Part shown: positions 63,704 to 64,000 of the stretch, in pieces
Layout: every line of letters starts with the position of its first letter
Position numbering within the stretch: position 1 is the first letter of the stretch
Origin: Byssothecium circinans
Taxonomy: Eukaryota > Ascomycota > Dothideomycetes > Pleosporales > Massarinaceae
Reading direction: 5' to 3'
DNA: 64,000 nt
NCBI GenBank assembly: GCA_010015675.1
Contig: ML976998.1
Location: forward strand, 201,437 to 265,436
The notes under the pieces: model-generated
What the model was told of the DNA's origin: nothing
The model's input: only the letters and a program-made list of their open reading frames with translations
The model's database searches: none
Translations under genes and position numbers: made by a program

Positions 63704-63944
63704 GGTGTGCGGTGTGTGCAATGGAAGGTGCAGTTTAGGATGAGGATTGACATTGTATGTCAGTGCGTTCTCAATCACTTTGGACAAAGCGAATCGATGA
63801 AAATCGGCGGGAACGTGCTTTTGAGGTTCTTTGTTTTACTTTCTTACATTTGAAGCGTAGTTTTGAGGGAAAGTTTAAGGAGGACAAAGAAGTTGACCTA
63901 GCGCACAGAGTAGTCAACAATCAACCAGGTCAGGCTTTCAACGT

Positions 63945-63992
63945 AGGCCTGGACTGATTGGTCCTCGGGACCCGAGAGGCCTGGACTGATTG
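63945..63992. repeat. Short direct repeat flanking a palindrome at the window edge
   Basis: AGGCCTGGACTGATTG occurs at 63945-63960 and 63977-63992. Between them lies the palindrome CTCGGGACCCGAG at 63964-63976 (6-bp arms). Nothing further can be said at the window end. Confidence 0.7.
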
Positions 63993-64000
63993 ACCTGATG

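Overview
This window looks like nuclear DNA of a filamentous ascomycete fungus. Most of the multi-exon genes I could reconstruct are interrupted by short GT-AG introns (44-105 nt) with TAAC/TAAT-like branch sites, and the gene content is typical: SWR1, a complex I NDUFB8 subunit, mitochondrial ThrRS, a Git1/Munc13-type C2 protein, an AA9 lytic polysaccharide monooxygenase with CBM1, a tannase/feruloyl esterase, a HET-domain protein and a secreted DUF8021-type protein. A Dothideomycete-like plant-associated or saprotrophic lifestyle is my inference; the sequence does not fix the class. There are no rRNA genes, CRISPR arrays or intact transposons. One tRNA gene was found.

Layout. 0-19 kb is a dense, conserved housekeeping block: NDUFB8 (-), SWR1 (+), mitochondrial ThrRS (-), a fungal membrane protein (+), the histidine methyltransferase HPM1 (-), an Ino4-like bHLH factor (-) and the Git1/Munc13-like protein (+). 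19.8-23.2 kb holds the AA9 LPMO and a BTB/POZ protein. 23.5-32.2 kb is a repeat-rich, mostly AT-rich low-gene region: a decayed tandem array with a regular 152/153-bp period, one orphan gene (26.1-26.9 kb) and a 5.2-kb gene desert. 32.2-45.1 kb is dominated by minus-strand genes, including two orphan coiled-coil proteins and a 1,429-aa orphan with duplicated Cys/His modules, with an EthD-like protein, an NAD-binding protein and a small membrane protein between them. 45.5-47.2 kb is the tannase/feruloyl esterase, followed by 3 kb without genes but with a 36-bp-arm inverted repeat. 50.2-64 kb carries an AAA+ ATPase, a SET-domain protein, an intron-containing tRNA-Gly, a small three-exon gene, an orphan Cys-containing protein, a HET protein, the DUF8021-type secreted protein and another coiled-coil gene.

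The most unusual observation is that three orphan minus-strand genes that do not resemble each other (26.9, 34.0 and 40.1 kb) share an almost identical upstream sequence block. Two of them also have different but analogous GGT-type minisatellites directly before the ATG. The 152-bp array and the duplicated module of the 1,429-aa protein are the next most interesting. Functional links between genes are few: the AA9 LPMO, the feruloyl esterase and the DUF8021-type protein all look secreted, and the first two fit plant cell wall breakdown.

All exon boundaries below were derived by eye from splice consensus, reading-frame continuity and family knowledge; none is confirmed by transcripts.
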